Source: Chamaecyparis obtusa
Lineage: Eukaryota; Streptophyta; Pinopsida; Cupressales; Cupressaceae
Reading direction: 5' to 3'
NCBI GenBank assembly: GCA_027943335.1
Contig: BSBK01001536.1
Location: forward strand, 434,001 to 498,000
DNA length: 64,000 bases
The position numbers and the translations under genes are program-made. Below, one piece after another: positions 24,781 through 36,200 of the stretch. A model generated the notes under the pieces. It searched no databases, was not told the origin of the DNA, and saw only the letters and a program-made list of their open reading frames with translations. Positions within the stretch are counted from its first letter, which is position 1. Each line of letters starts with the position of its first letter.

Positions 24781-26258
24781 CATTGATTAAGATATCAGAG
24801 GATTGGAGGCACATGATAGTGGCAGAGTATGCTAGAGACTCATGGGCATCAGGGATAGTTGATGGATCAGTTGTTGATACCCGATATACACTTGTGGATG
24901 ATTTGATTATCTACAAGAGTAGGATATTTTTAGTCCCAGGATCAAAGGTGAAGCAATCTATTTTGAGGGCTCTTCATGATTCACCTACAGCTGGTCATCC
25001 CGGGTACTTCAAAACATATAGAAAGGTTTGGGAGCGGTTCACATGGAAAGGACTTAAGTCAGATATCTTGCAGTATGTTCGTGAGTGCCCTGTTTGTCAT
25101 TAGAACAAACAAGAGCACACCTTTCCAGTCGGGCTCCTACAACCACTTCCCATTCCTGATCAGAAGTGGGAATGCATATCCATGGATTTCATTACGGGCT
25201 TGCCCAAGGCCCAAGGTCGTGATTGCATTTATGTAGTGGTGGATAGACTGACAAAGTATGCACACTTCTTTCCCATCACTACTACTTAGACAGCAGTACA
25301 AGTAGTTGAGGTCTTCTTCAGAGAGATTTTTAGATTGCATGAGATACCCTGCAGTATAGTGAGTGACAGAGACAGTAGATTTTTGAGTCACTTTTGGCAG
25401 GAGGTATTCAGATTATGTGGCACTGAGCTTACACCCAGCACCAGTTATCACCCATAGACGGATGGACAGACAGAGATAGTCAACAAGTGGGTGGAGGGAT
25501 ATTTGAGGAATTACGTGGCTGGTCAGCATAGGTCATGGGTGAGATGGATACATTTGTGTGAGAATTATTACAATACCACATTTCACATGTCTATTCAGAT
25601 GACACCTTTCAGAGCTCTGTATGGGTATGATGCATCGAGCTTCATTGACTTGTTGATGAGTGATGTTAGAGTTCCACGTGCCGGGGATTTGCTTCAGGAG
25701 AGCAAGGACATTGTTGATGCTCTCAAGGATAATATGGCCAGGGCACAAAATCAGTATAAGCAGTATGCAGATCAGAAGAGGATTGGGAGGAGCTTTGAGG
25801 TTGGTGACATGGTTTACCTCATGCTTCATCCATATCGTCAGTCTACTCTTAAGAAGAGTGGATCAGAGAAGCTTAAGCCTAGATATTACGGGCCTTTCAG
25901 GATCATCAGGCATATAGGAGATTTGGCCTATGAGCTTGAGCTTCCCACAGATAGCAGAGTACATAACGTGTTCCATGTGTCACGCCTCAAAAAGGTGTTG
26001 GGTCAGCATGTTGTGCCTTCTACAGTATTACCTCCCCTGGATGATGAAGGGAAATTGATCTTAGTGCCAGAATCTATTTTGGATAGCAGGGAGAAGCAGC
26101 TTCACAGGAGGGTGATCAGAGACTAGTTGGTTAAGTGGAGAGATCTACCTGTTGAAGATGCTACTTGGGAGAGTGAAGCGATTTTGCAGCATCCAGCTTT
26201 GAGATTGCTTGTGGGCAAGCAATTTCAGGAAGGGTGGACTGTCATGTCCCCTTTCTAG
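24781..26258 (+). pseudogene. Integrase with chromodomain-like C terminus
   Basis: A His-His-Cys-Cys zinc domain (LHDSPTAGHPG to CPVCH), the catalytic Asp in [10 protein letters not shown], the Asp in SDRDSRF and the Glu in DGQTEIVNKW are all present, interrupted by TAG at 25101, near 25287 and at 25455. The DNA-binding region (FEVGDMVYL) follows. A tail with LVKWRDLPVEDATWE resembles a group II chromodomain, with a TAG at 26124. The frame ends with TAG at 26256-26258, 19 bp inside the 3' LTR. Chromodomains direct insertion to marked chromatin. Confidence 0.85.
26228..26239 (+). other. Polypurine tract
   Basis: AGGAAGGGTGGAC immediately precedes the LTR start TGTCATGTCCCC. Confidence 0.7.
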
Positions 26259-27784
26259 AGACATGTTCTTCCATGATGGATTTGCCTATCATCGACTCTC
26301 GTAGGCAAATGGTTTGGAGAGAGAGTCATTTTGTTGATCAATTGATTGCTTATTGCAGTGGGAGCCTACGTTCAGTTTGAGCCTACATTGTTACAATTTT
26401 GAGTTGAGATTGCACTTTTTATTTTATAAAGTTACTTTATTATAAAAGTGCATTATAATGAGATTTTATAATGGATGTTTCTAGAAGTTCTTAGTAACTT
26501 CTCATAAAAGTGAATAAATAGAGGGCTGGGCCTCTCATTTGGACATGCTTGGATTTGGGATTTCTTCTGCTTCTTCATTGTGAAGCAATTTGTAGTCTTT
26601 GGGTCTGCAAACACTATTCGATCTTTGGGAACGATCACTCCCCTAGATTGGCATAACTGAGGTAGTGAAATATCTACTGAAGGGTTGCAAGTTTGGAGAT
26701 GGTACTCAGCCATTTCATTGGTACTTCATTGAGAATTCATGGTAAGGGTTTGTTTGTGGTTGGAATAAGGGTTTGAATTCACCTCTTGTATTGGAGAATC
26801 ATTTTGGTGAAGTTGAAGTCAATTTGGGCACATTTTCAGTCATTCTATATCAGGGCCTGGAATCAGTATTTTGCTCATATCTCTCTAGATGCTTGGAGAT
26901 AATTTTTATGACTTGGAGAGGGCATTAATACAACATTGGCGATCAGATTCATACCATTTTGGGGTTCCAAAAACCCTGCAATTATTCTACAAGAGCCGTA
27001 CATGTACGGCCTGGTACGGCCCAGCACCAGCACAATAGTCATCAGCAAATTAGGGTACAGTTGGGGTGCAAATTGAAGTATTTCCATCAACGTCTCAGTC
27101 AGGCAATAAGGATTGATTCCCAGGTTCTTTCTATGAGTTTGAATGTTGAGAAAATTGTATGAATTTGTGTGTGTTTAGATATTGTAATTGTAGTCCCTCC
27201 TAGTCTCTGTTATTATCATTGTAACTGGGTTATCATAGAGTTATAGAACACTGTATTGGGAAAGGGAGTGCATTGTTTGGGTACTGGCATTGCCATAATC
27301 TCTGTTATGTAACAGTCCTTATGTGTGCTCAGAGAACAGTCCATTATAACCAGTCATTGCTACACTTTATAATCAGTTTAGTATTGATCACAATACAAGT
27401 GACCTCGCTGATAGTTCATTATCTTGAAGTCTGAATATTGTCACAGTCATTCATAATCTGAAAACAGTCAATTGGTAATCAGACATTGCTAGCTGGGTTG
27501 ATATAGTTGCATTTCATTTGTTGTCATAAATCAATAATCATTTGAATAGTGTGTATTAGTCCTACATTGCAAACAGATTTGAGAAGTTTCATGATATATT
27601 GGCTTTGCATTGTCACTTCTTATATTGGTATTGTTATCTCAATTGCAAAATTGGTGCCCAAAGCAATAAACACATTGAAACACATCATTGCAAACAAAAC
27701 CATTCAGTGCATGCCAAGTGTTTGACGAATTGCCACAGTTCAGATTTGGGGTTTTTAGTGGCCTTTATAGTAAGGGTCATTACA
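26240..27784 (+). repeat. 3' LTR, complete
   Basis: The 1545-bp repeat starts TGTCATGTCCCC after the polypurine tract and ends CATTACA. It matches 20008-21452 closely from about 26314 onward. Confidence 0.9.
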
Positions 27785-28215
27785 TTCTTGCAACAATATA
27801 CTGGGTGGGTATAAAATTTGAATCAAGTTTTGAATTGATCATAACAATGACTGCGAGGAAATCAAATTTGAATTGAGTTTTTAAATGACCAAACACTACA
27901 CAACTGCGGGAAACAACAAACCAAACAATGGACATAATTTTGATTTGACTAAGGAAAACAACTAAATGAAAGATTTTAATGATGTCGATGAGACTGGCCA
28001 GTTTATGGAACCACATAATCACAGTCTTAAGCTAACTTCATTTGTGTGTCTGACCTCCTGCTATGGATGTTGGCAATCAAACTAGTAGTCTAGTTGATCT
28101 TGTCCTCCTCAAATGAATTGTGTATGTTGTCGGCCTTCAAGATGATTTCGTACTAAGCTCAAATGTCCTCATATGTTGTGTACTCTATGAGAAAATATCA
28201 TTCAATCTCAATCAC
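27785..28215. other. Gene-free spacer
   Basis: Short stretch with two AAATTTGAAT(C/T)-type direct repeats near 27815 and 27865. Nothing else was recognised. Confidence 0.4.
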
Positions 28216-30075
28216 ACTCATCTCGCAAAACATGCAAGTCCTCTCTTCCCATTCCTCTTTGGGCCTTTTCCATCTAGTTGTCTGAGATGATGTGAACCCA
28301 TCTTAAATTGTGTCACTAACAACCTAGCTTTTCCTTTAATAGCTGCCCCTAGGTAAGCCTTATCACCATGTTCCCGGGTTGGGTTGGACACTCTGATATA
28401 GAGAACCTTTTTTTGACCCGTGTTATTAGTCCACATGGCAGTCTGAAATTTTCCTACATACAAACATTTTTATTTTCACATTGGTATTAGGACACTCTTG
28501 TAACTTGATGTTCCACAAGTTCAACCACTCTATATTTTGTTTCATCCAAGTTTTCATCCCGCAGACCAAAACCTCTTTCATCACAATTTTGGGCCATAAT
28601 TGGTTATCCATATTTTTAAGTTTCTTTAAATAGCTTATTAAACAAGTTATTGTTGCCGCTTCCAAAGAGAAACTATTAGCTTCCGCTAATAGAATTTTAT
28701 ATGGCACTAAGGTCTTGACTTTGAGACTACTTGTGTTCAAGTGTTTCTGAATCCACTATACTTGTCTCTATCCACATTTTGTCATATTGCCTCCCCAAAA
28801 TTTGTAGCCGTGAAGGACAACCCATGTGACCAACAAACCAAAAAGAGTTTTCTTGGTTTTCCAATCACAAAGCTCAACATTTCTACATCTGTTTTGAAGT
28901 AGATATGACACTTTCCATCCCCCCATATCCTTTTTGCTTTGCAAGTGTCCCAGCTGAGTCTATAATGAAAGTCAATCCCCAAATATTTGTATTCCTTCAC
29001 AATTTGTAACAAGTTGCCTTTGAAAAGGAGGGTAGTACATTTTTCCTTCCTCTTCAAAGAAAAAATCATAATTTTTGTTTTGATAATGTTCACCTGCATC
29101 CCCACTTCTTGACAAAAGTGTTCTAGAGCCCCTAAGTGATCTCTTAATCTTTGAGTTGTTTTTGATATCAAGATAAGATCATTAGCATATAAAAGTAGCT
29201 TCACTACAAATCCTACCAATCGTACCCCTTCTCCATCTTTTTTTTCTAACCAAGTTTCTAATTTATCAATGTATAAACCAAATAAAGTGGGATCTATAAC
29301 AAACATCCTTGCTTAACACCAATGTCACTGCCAAAAAAATTGGACATTCCTTCCTTAGTTTTGATTTTGGCTCTAACTCTCTCATTTAGTCTATGCATAG
29401 TCACTCTATACACGTTCAGAATGTCTAATTCTTTCATTATGTTCCACAACTTGTCTCTAGGCACCATTTCAAAGGCTTTCTTGAAGTCCACAAAATAACA
29501 ATAAGATTCTCCCCCTTGACTGTCTCATGTTTTCTCTATCAAATGTCAAAGGGTATGTAATGATCAATGGTAGAATGTCTACGCCTAAAATCCGCTTTCC
29601 CTAAATTGCTCTTTTTTCTTCATCTTATACCCAACTGCTAATTCTACATTCCACTATGCTCCCAAAAAGTTTTCCGAAAAGAGGTTTCACCATAATAGTG
29701 CAATAATTAGATGGGTTATTGATGTCCCCAATCTTAAAGAGAGGAATAACCGCACTAGTTGTCCAATCCATCGGAAAACCATCCCGAATGACACTATTGA
29801 AGATTCATTTTATGTGAGGGACAAGGAGATCAAGTCCCCACTTTAAAAATTCAACTTGAAGCCCATTAATGTCACTTGCCTTACCACTTGCTAATTTCTT
29901 TATTTCTAGTTTGATATCATCCACTATGAAGAGTTCCATCGAGTTGTTCGCAATGGGAGGATAGTTCTTCTCACGTGTCTACTCATAAAGTACCTTTGCA
30001 TATTCTAACCATTGGGCATCCGTAATATTATTCTCAGTTTCCTTCACCCGCCATTCACTAGTTTTGCTCTTTGCA
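28216..30075 (-). pseudogene. LINE (non-LTR) reverse transcriptase remnant
   Basis: The minus strand, read through several stops and frameshifts, encodes KLASGKASDINGLQ, a DGFPMDWTTSAVIPLFKIGD segment, VDFKKAFEMVPRDKLW, IGVKQGCLL, LYANDLILIS, YKYLGIDF and a C-terminal MGSHHLR segment. Order and spacing are those of non-LTR reverse transcriptases. The catalytic box Tyr-Ala-Asp-Asp reads Tyr-Ala-Asn-Asp at 29178-29189. The endonuclease part is missing, as expected for 5'-truncated LINE copies. I saw no poly(A) tail or target duplication. Confidence 0.8.
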
Positions 30076-32640
30076 TTCTCACTCTAGATTTATATTTAAA
30101 TTGTATAACAAATATTTATAAAGTTTATATTAGTAGGCATTAAAATAATTTTAATAAATTTTTAAAATAATAATAAGTTAAGAATATAAATCAAAATAAA
30201 TATATAAAAATTATTTTTTATAAATTAGAAGAAAATTTATTATAAAAGTAGGGTTGACCCATTTAGGAGAACAATTGAAACATTTCATTAGTAAGGTTGC
30301 CACCAAGCTTCTCGAACATTGTGCTCATAGACTTTGTGCCTAAGTTAGGTCATTGTGCTTTCTAATTTAAATTTATAAATATAATAAAATATTACAAAAT
30401 AAATATAATTCAAAATTAAAATAAAATGATATTTTTTTTAAATAGATGAAATAATTTCAAATTGACATCTATATTTTTTTAAACAAATATATTTAAAATA
30501 TCTACATTAATCTTTATTTTTCTTTTTAAAAAAATCCAAAAATTTATATTATGGAGGCTTTAATTGAAAATAAAATTATGTTTGACTAATTTCCATAATT
30601 ATTAATATACTATATGTTTTAATCATCATATAACTCAAATATCTTAACTTTCTTTATTATTTAATTTTTTAGTGCTCGTGCTAGATATTTATTAAATGGT
30701 TGGTGCTCCTCACAAAATGCAATACTACCTTTGAAAATCGATAACTAAACGACATTTGGAAAATAGAAGATTTTATTAAGGACAATAAATTTTATAGCAC
30801 GGAATTAAATTGAACACGTCTCGGCTTGCCATAAGAAGTAAACGGTATAAACTCTCATACGAAATTTGAAAGGAGCCCAATAAATAAATTTTAATTTTTT
30901 TTTCCCACCTACCAATTGTTTTATTTTATCTAGAAATGCCTAGAAATTATGAAATGAAATAAAATATTTTATTATAGGTTGTTGGTTAATTGGTTGCAAG
31001 GGTGATGACTTTTTTTAATTGTTATTTATTTTGTGCAATAAAACAAAATTATGATTGTGTTTGGATGGAATTTCGTGGCATAGGAAAAGAAAATGACTTA
31101 AGATTGTTGTAGAACTTTTTAGAAAATAAAATAAAATGAAAGATTTTTATGAAATGTATGAGATTAAGATAAAGACGGTGAATTAGTTTTTATGGAATTT
31201 TTAAGATTTTATTCGTGTTAGATTTTTTAGAAGAATAAATAAGTTTTTTTTGTTTTGATTCTCTTTTTGTCAAACATATCAGATTGTCTATTCCCAGGTC
31301 GTCTTTGTAGGTGATAAAGATGTCATTGTAGATTATGCACTATTATGTAGTATTCTATTTTAACAGGGCCCATGTCACCAAGATAAAGGTTTGAATTAGG
31401 TTTACAAAAATATTAGACTTTTTTTCATGTGGGATTTTTTAATAGATTAATAAGTTTTAAGCTCTGTCTCTCTCCTTAAATATACTAGATAGGTTGTACG
31501 TTCCTACATTGTCTTTGTAAATGGTACAAATGTCATTATAGACCGCATACTCAATCTTTTAAGAATGATCACCTCCTTAAAACAAATCATGCTTTCATTT
31601 TTCACTCCCTTTTAAACTATATTGTTTATGATGGCTTTAAATAAAAACTTATTCTTGAGTGAGAGTGTACCTTTTGTAGTGCCTCAAATGTAATGTCTTG
31701 AATAAAAACTAATCCTTAAGAAGAAAAAAACACTTTACTATGGAATGTAATGCTTTCAAGAATGTTAAAGACAATCATGCCAATTTAATGCCACTTGTTT
31801 TTTGGCACAATTTATTAAAAGATCGACTTATCTATCTAGACCATCAACATTATCTAGATTTTATGTTGATGTGGCATCATATTTGCCAATGTGGCCATGA
31901 AACCTCAATTATAAGTAGCAGACTGACCAAGTAAGTTGTTGTAAAAAAACATTAAGTGTGATTTGAAATTTCCACATAATATTTTGAGAAATCCGAAGTT
32001 AGGATACTCAACTACCCAACTCCTTAATTACTGATTTTAAAGGAGCCAAAAAAAAAATGATAACTAAAGACTCATTAATAAGTTTCACATATACCAGTAG
32101 CTAATCATTTTCAGCTTTTTTGGCTCATAATTGGCCCAGTTGTGCACCACTATAGGGACATTTGGATATGACTACTATTTGTAAGCACTAGCAATTTTGG
32201 GTACATGATTATTGAGGCATCTTTAAGGAGGTATTGATGGACACTTTGAAATGACCCTTTTTTTTGACCCTACACTTAACAAATTCTAAAGAGAGCTTCA
32301 TTAATAACCAAAATTTTGAAACAACTAAGTCTCAAACAAAGACAACATTTTTTTTATATAATAGAAATCTGATATGAATATGAAAAGTTAGTCATAATGA
32401 CTACTAATACTAATAAGCTTCCCTAATTCTTCACCCACAAACATTACACACCTTCCAGTCTAATGAAAATGTACTATGGAGGGCAAAGTCAACATAAGGA
32501 GTAAGAAAGAAATGGGGCAGGGGAAATTCTATTATTGGTTCTTTGAAGAAATAAAAATAAAAAATCTATTATTGATCATAAACGTCATTTGACCAAAAAG
32601 GAGGTCGTAAAACACGCGATGTTGTGGGAAAAAAAACATG
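30076..32640. other. AT-rich intergenic spacer
   Basis: No gene was recognised. Long A/T runs cover 30110-31250. A diverged tandem pair sits at about 31219-31340 and 31412-31550, sharing TTGTCTTTGTA and TGTCATTATAGA-like motifs. The 64-codon frame at 31740-31934 has no recognisable feature. Confidence 0.5.
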
Positions 32641-32652
32641 AACTGGGGGAGT

Positions 32653-32797
32653 CCATGACACGTGTCTGCCAGCAACCCTAAAGTCTACAGTGTCCTAATC
32701 AGCGCCCATGACACGTGGCATATAGTAACCCTAAGATCCAGAGTGTCCTAATCAGAGCCAGAGGGGACGGGGACCCGTACAACACCACTCACACGTG
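32653..32797 (+). promoter_or_regulatory. G-box cluster on a 53-bp tandem duplication
   Basis: Three perfect CACGTG palindromes lie at 32659-32664, 32712-32717 and 32792-32797. The first two are in equivalent positions of a 53-bp tandem duplication (32653-32705 and 32706-32758), each unit ending in TGTCCTAATCAG. ACGTG cores bind plant bZIP (ABRE-type) and bHLH factors. The cluster is about 500 bp upstream of the transporter ATG, so it is a strong candidate for abscisic-acid-, stress- or light-linked control. That regulatory meaning is inference. Confidence 0.7.
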
Positions 32798-32832
32798 CCA
32801 AAATCTCATTTACCCGCCGTCGCCACAGCCGC

Positions 32833-32839
32833 TTTAAAG
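32833..32839 (+). promoter_or_regulatory. Weak TATA-like motif upstream of the transporter
   Basis: TTTAAAG lies just downstream of the third G-box, in a GC-richer stretch. It is the only AT-rich core candidate there, but it is a poor match. Confidence 0.25.
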
Positions 32840-32902
32840 TATTTTGTGAAACCGCCGAGCGATTTCAGTCTGTGCACCCATCTTATGTTTTGGGTTGAGT
32901 GA

Positions 32903-32998
32903 ATGGATCCAATGCTGTTCTATCTCATTCACCGAATTCTTCCCATTTGGACTTGGACAGGATTTGAACGTCCTGAAAACAGTTTCAAGAACAACTAA
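32903..32998 (+). CDS. Possible upstream ORF in the transporter leader
   Basis: ATG at 32903 opens a 31-codon frame (MDPMLFYLIHRILPI...) ending with TAA at 32996-32998, about 300 bp before the main ATG. If transcription starts near 32870 it would lie in the 5' leader and could dampen translation of the transporter. Its coding status and the leader boundaries are not established. Confidence 0.3.
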   Translation: MDPMLFYLIHRILPIWTWTGFERPENSFKNN

Positions 32999-33297
32999 CT
33001 CAAATCATTTCAGTCTTTTTTCCCCGTACTGTTGATTTTTATGGTATTTTAATGGTAAAATCTCCCTCATTTTTCCAACCTGGATAAACCCATTTGCCTG
33101 CTTTGTGTCTTGCCTTCTCCTTCTGCTTGTCTTCTTTCCATGAATTTGGGGATTCTGTACTTTGATTCTTGATGGTCAGCGTGGTATATTCAGTGCACAC
33201 GAGCTGATTTGGAGCGAGGGCTGGAAGTACTTTTGTTGTGGTGGGTTTTCATATATATGGTGGAGATTATTAAGTAGCAGGAGAATCTCTGAGCAGC

Positions 33298-36200
33298 ATG
33301 GATCTGGAAGCAGGACCACATGCCGCCAAGGTACAAATAAATTTGCATTTAAAATATTTTTTTAAAAATAATTTTTTTTTCAAGTACAGTTGCAATTTAT
33401 CTGTAATCAAAAGTGTCTGTATCTAATCTATAAAACGAAATTCTCTACTAAATGTCATATTTACCAGGCATCATAAGTAATGGTAGCTAACTGGTTAGTG
33501 CGTGCTTGATTTAATTTTGAAGAAATTTAATTATCTGAGCAAGTGGTACTAGGAATGTTAAAAATCTTTAATTATAAAAAATACTTAATCTTATCAATCC
33601 CACATAATACTCTATACATGGGAGCCCATGGTGAGTTTACTTTGAACTAAATAAGTGTTAGCCAATTTTTTTTTTTGATCGGTGAGTGTTAGCCAATTTT
33701 TAATCAAACCCTAGTGATGAAATTCTCTTCTTTTCCCTAACGTTTGTAGATAAATTTTATGTCATGAAATAGAAAAACGTTACAGCATTCTGTCCTCGTA
33801 GTGCTTAGGTTGTGTTTGCAGTGACAGTTTGTGATATAGATTTCTGGATTTCAAGTGTGTAGAATTATTATTTTCAAAGAGCTTCACCAATGCCCTCATC
33901 ATCAGCGAAGTAGCCACTGACTTCTCTTTAATTAAGTTGCCCTGACGGTTTCAGTGTTTGTCTCACATTTGTGACCTGTAAAGTTTGATTTGATTCCAAA
34001 GTGGTTTTGGGCCTTGGGGAAACCATAAACTTCTAGTTACTGAATTCCAGTCTTGGTGACTCTGATATTCACCATCAAACGGTGTACCATAGAAATAGGT
34101 CTAACTCATCAGGAATGGAAAATTGCAAGAAATATTTTTATGTTGATTTTGACATTGTCATCAATTGCACAAGAACCAATGAAGGCCTGAGAGCAATGGA
34201 AGAATACCTCAACCATGCCAGAAGATTGCATTTACTTGTGTTGAGTGTAAGTCATGAATCTGTTAGGAGCACAGCTAGGTGCAGGATCTTTGGCTTACAC
34301 TTCCCGATAACTGAGTATGCAAAAACTTGTATCCAGGTTTCCACTACCTGCACATTTTGAATTACAACTGAAAGCAAATGTTGATAGATGTAGAACCTTA
34401 TGCTTGTGTTGGGTATTTGTGTTTGAAAAATTACAGCATCTGCTTCTCAGGGAGCATTCAGAAATGTAGCAAAGATCATGTTATTGAGTAGCTGTAACCG
34501 TTAACTTTTTTGGTTAGGGAGAAGGGTTACCTTTTATCTCTTAATATGTATACTTAAATCTCTGATTGACAACATATGTTCTTCACCTTTGTGAGCATCG
34601 CCTAGATGCAATGAGTGCTAAGTGTTCCATTCATTCTCATGAGAGATGGGTTCTTGTGAACCACTACTCATGAAACATGGGTCAGTGAGTTTTACTCAAA
34701 AACTACACAGTTGAATCCTGATAGCAATATCACAATTTGACTTGCTGTGGAAAATTCTCCTACTTATCAACATATGTTCTGGTCATGATCTGTTTAATTC
34801 ATACCTTATCAAAGACCACAACTAAAATAGTTCCTCCTCACTTTCACATTCATAACCTGATGAATAAATAAGTTAAAATCTAAGTTGCCGAATCAGGTAC
34901 GGATACAGGTACAAGTACGTGGATACGATATGCGGATACGGCATAATTTTTTTAAGGGGTTGGGTACGTTTAGACACATCTGTACTAGAATATATATAAA
35001 AATCATAAATATATACATATTTTGCAGCCTAAAAACAAGAATTAAGAAATAGTATACTTGTAATATTAATTATTTCATATACAATTTAACAAATTAATAT
35101 TATAACAAGAACTAATAAACATAATTCAACAATTATATACTATATAATGTTACTATTAAAATATATAACAATTTAAATTGAAAAATAAATAAATACAACT
35201 TTAATAAAAAATTACTAAGATTTTGCAGGGATTCCATGAAGTACCCGATTCCGGTACGTACCGTACCCGGAATCGGCAGTTAAAATGGATGATTCAGCAA
35301 CTTAGGTTAAAATAACTGATTTCTTTGGTTCATGTTCGTGACATTTGATGGTCAAAGTTTGTTGGCTATCCTTATTATTTCAGTCTTTTTGGGAGAAAAA
35401 TTTAAGATTGAGAAAGTACTAGTAGAAGTGGAAGATGCTTGCTCGTTTCAGAAATCGGTTAGATTCAGTCTTGCAGGTGTTCTCACAATTAAAAGTTTTC
35501 GGGTGATTTTTAAATGAAGTTACTGGTAATACCAAATTTGAAAGTATCAGTATTAAGATTCTGTTTTTTCCCAAGTGTTTTATAATATTAAGTACAATTT
35601 TGTGAAATAGACAGAAACAACAACCATTCTATTTTCCTTAAGAATGTCCTCGGACCTCGTCTGTAAGTTGCACTGTCTCAGGATATCACCTCATATTTTG
35701 TAATCTGTACAAGCTGATATGATTTTAAAGTGCTTTTTGGTCTTTGGAAAATCATAAATTTCTAGTCAGTGAATCCTGATCTGTGTCGCTGATATTGATC
35801 ATTGATAGGCGCATTCTAGTAAGAGATTTAGATTATTCTCTACAAGAATACAAAACTTTTATGAAATCCCTTTGTATACTGAAACTGGTCTTTGATGTTT
35901 TGGGTCTGAATAGTTGAACCCATCTTCAGGGAAAAGATAGTATTGTTGCATAGTAAATTCAAAATTGTGCTCCCTATAGGGCCCAGAGAGTGACTGTTTA
36001 TTCATTAATTACCTCCAATAAATATTGCTAAACACCCAAGATGTTGAGAATGAGTTTCAGTATACACAGAGATTCCAGAAATATTTTGTATTCTTACTAG
36101 GAATGGACTGTGCAAATCTATTGCTTACTGAATGGTCCTCTGTTAATTTTGACATTGTCACCAAATGCACAAGAAAAAAATGGAGGTGCTGAGAGCAATG

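Larger units (their letters stand above)
20008..27784 (+). mobile_element. Ty3/gypsy chromovirus with two LTRs, 5' LTR truncated
   Basis: The order is 5' LTR, initiator Met-tRNA primer site, gag, protease, RT, RNase H, integrase, chromodomain-like tail, polypurine tract and 3' LTR. Gag-Pol occupies one reading frame with no frameshift that I could find, broken only by stop codons. The 5' LTR lacks about the first 70 bp of the 3' LTR, so the left target duplication cannot be tested. The bases after the 3' LTR are TTCTTGC. The chromodomain tail and long (1.5 kb) LTRs suggest a Tekay/Del-like chromovirus, but this clade call is tentative. Confidence 0.9.
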
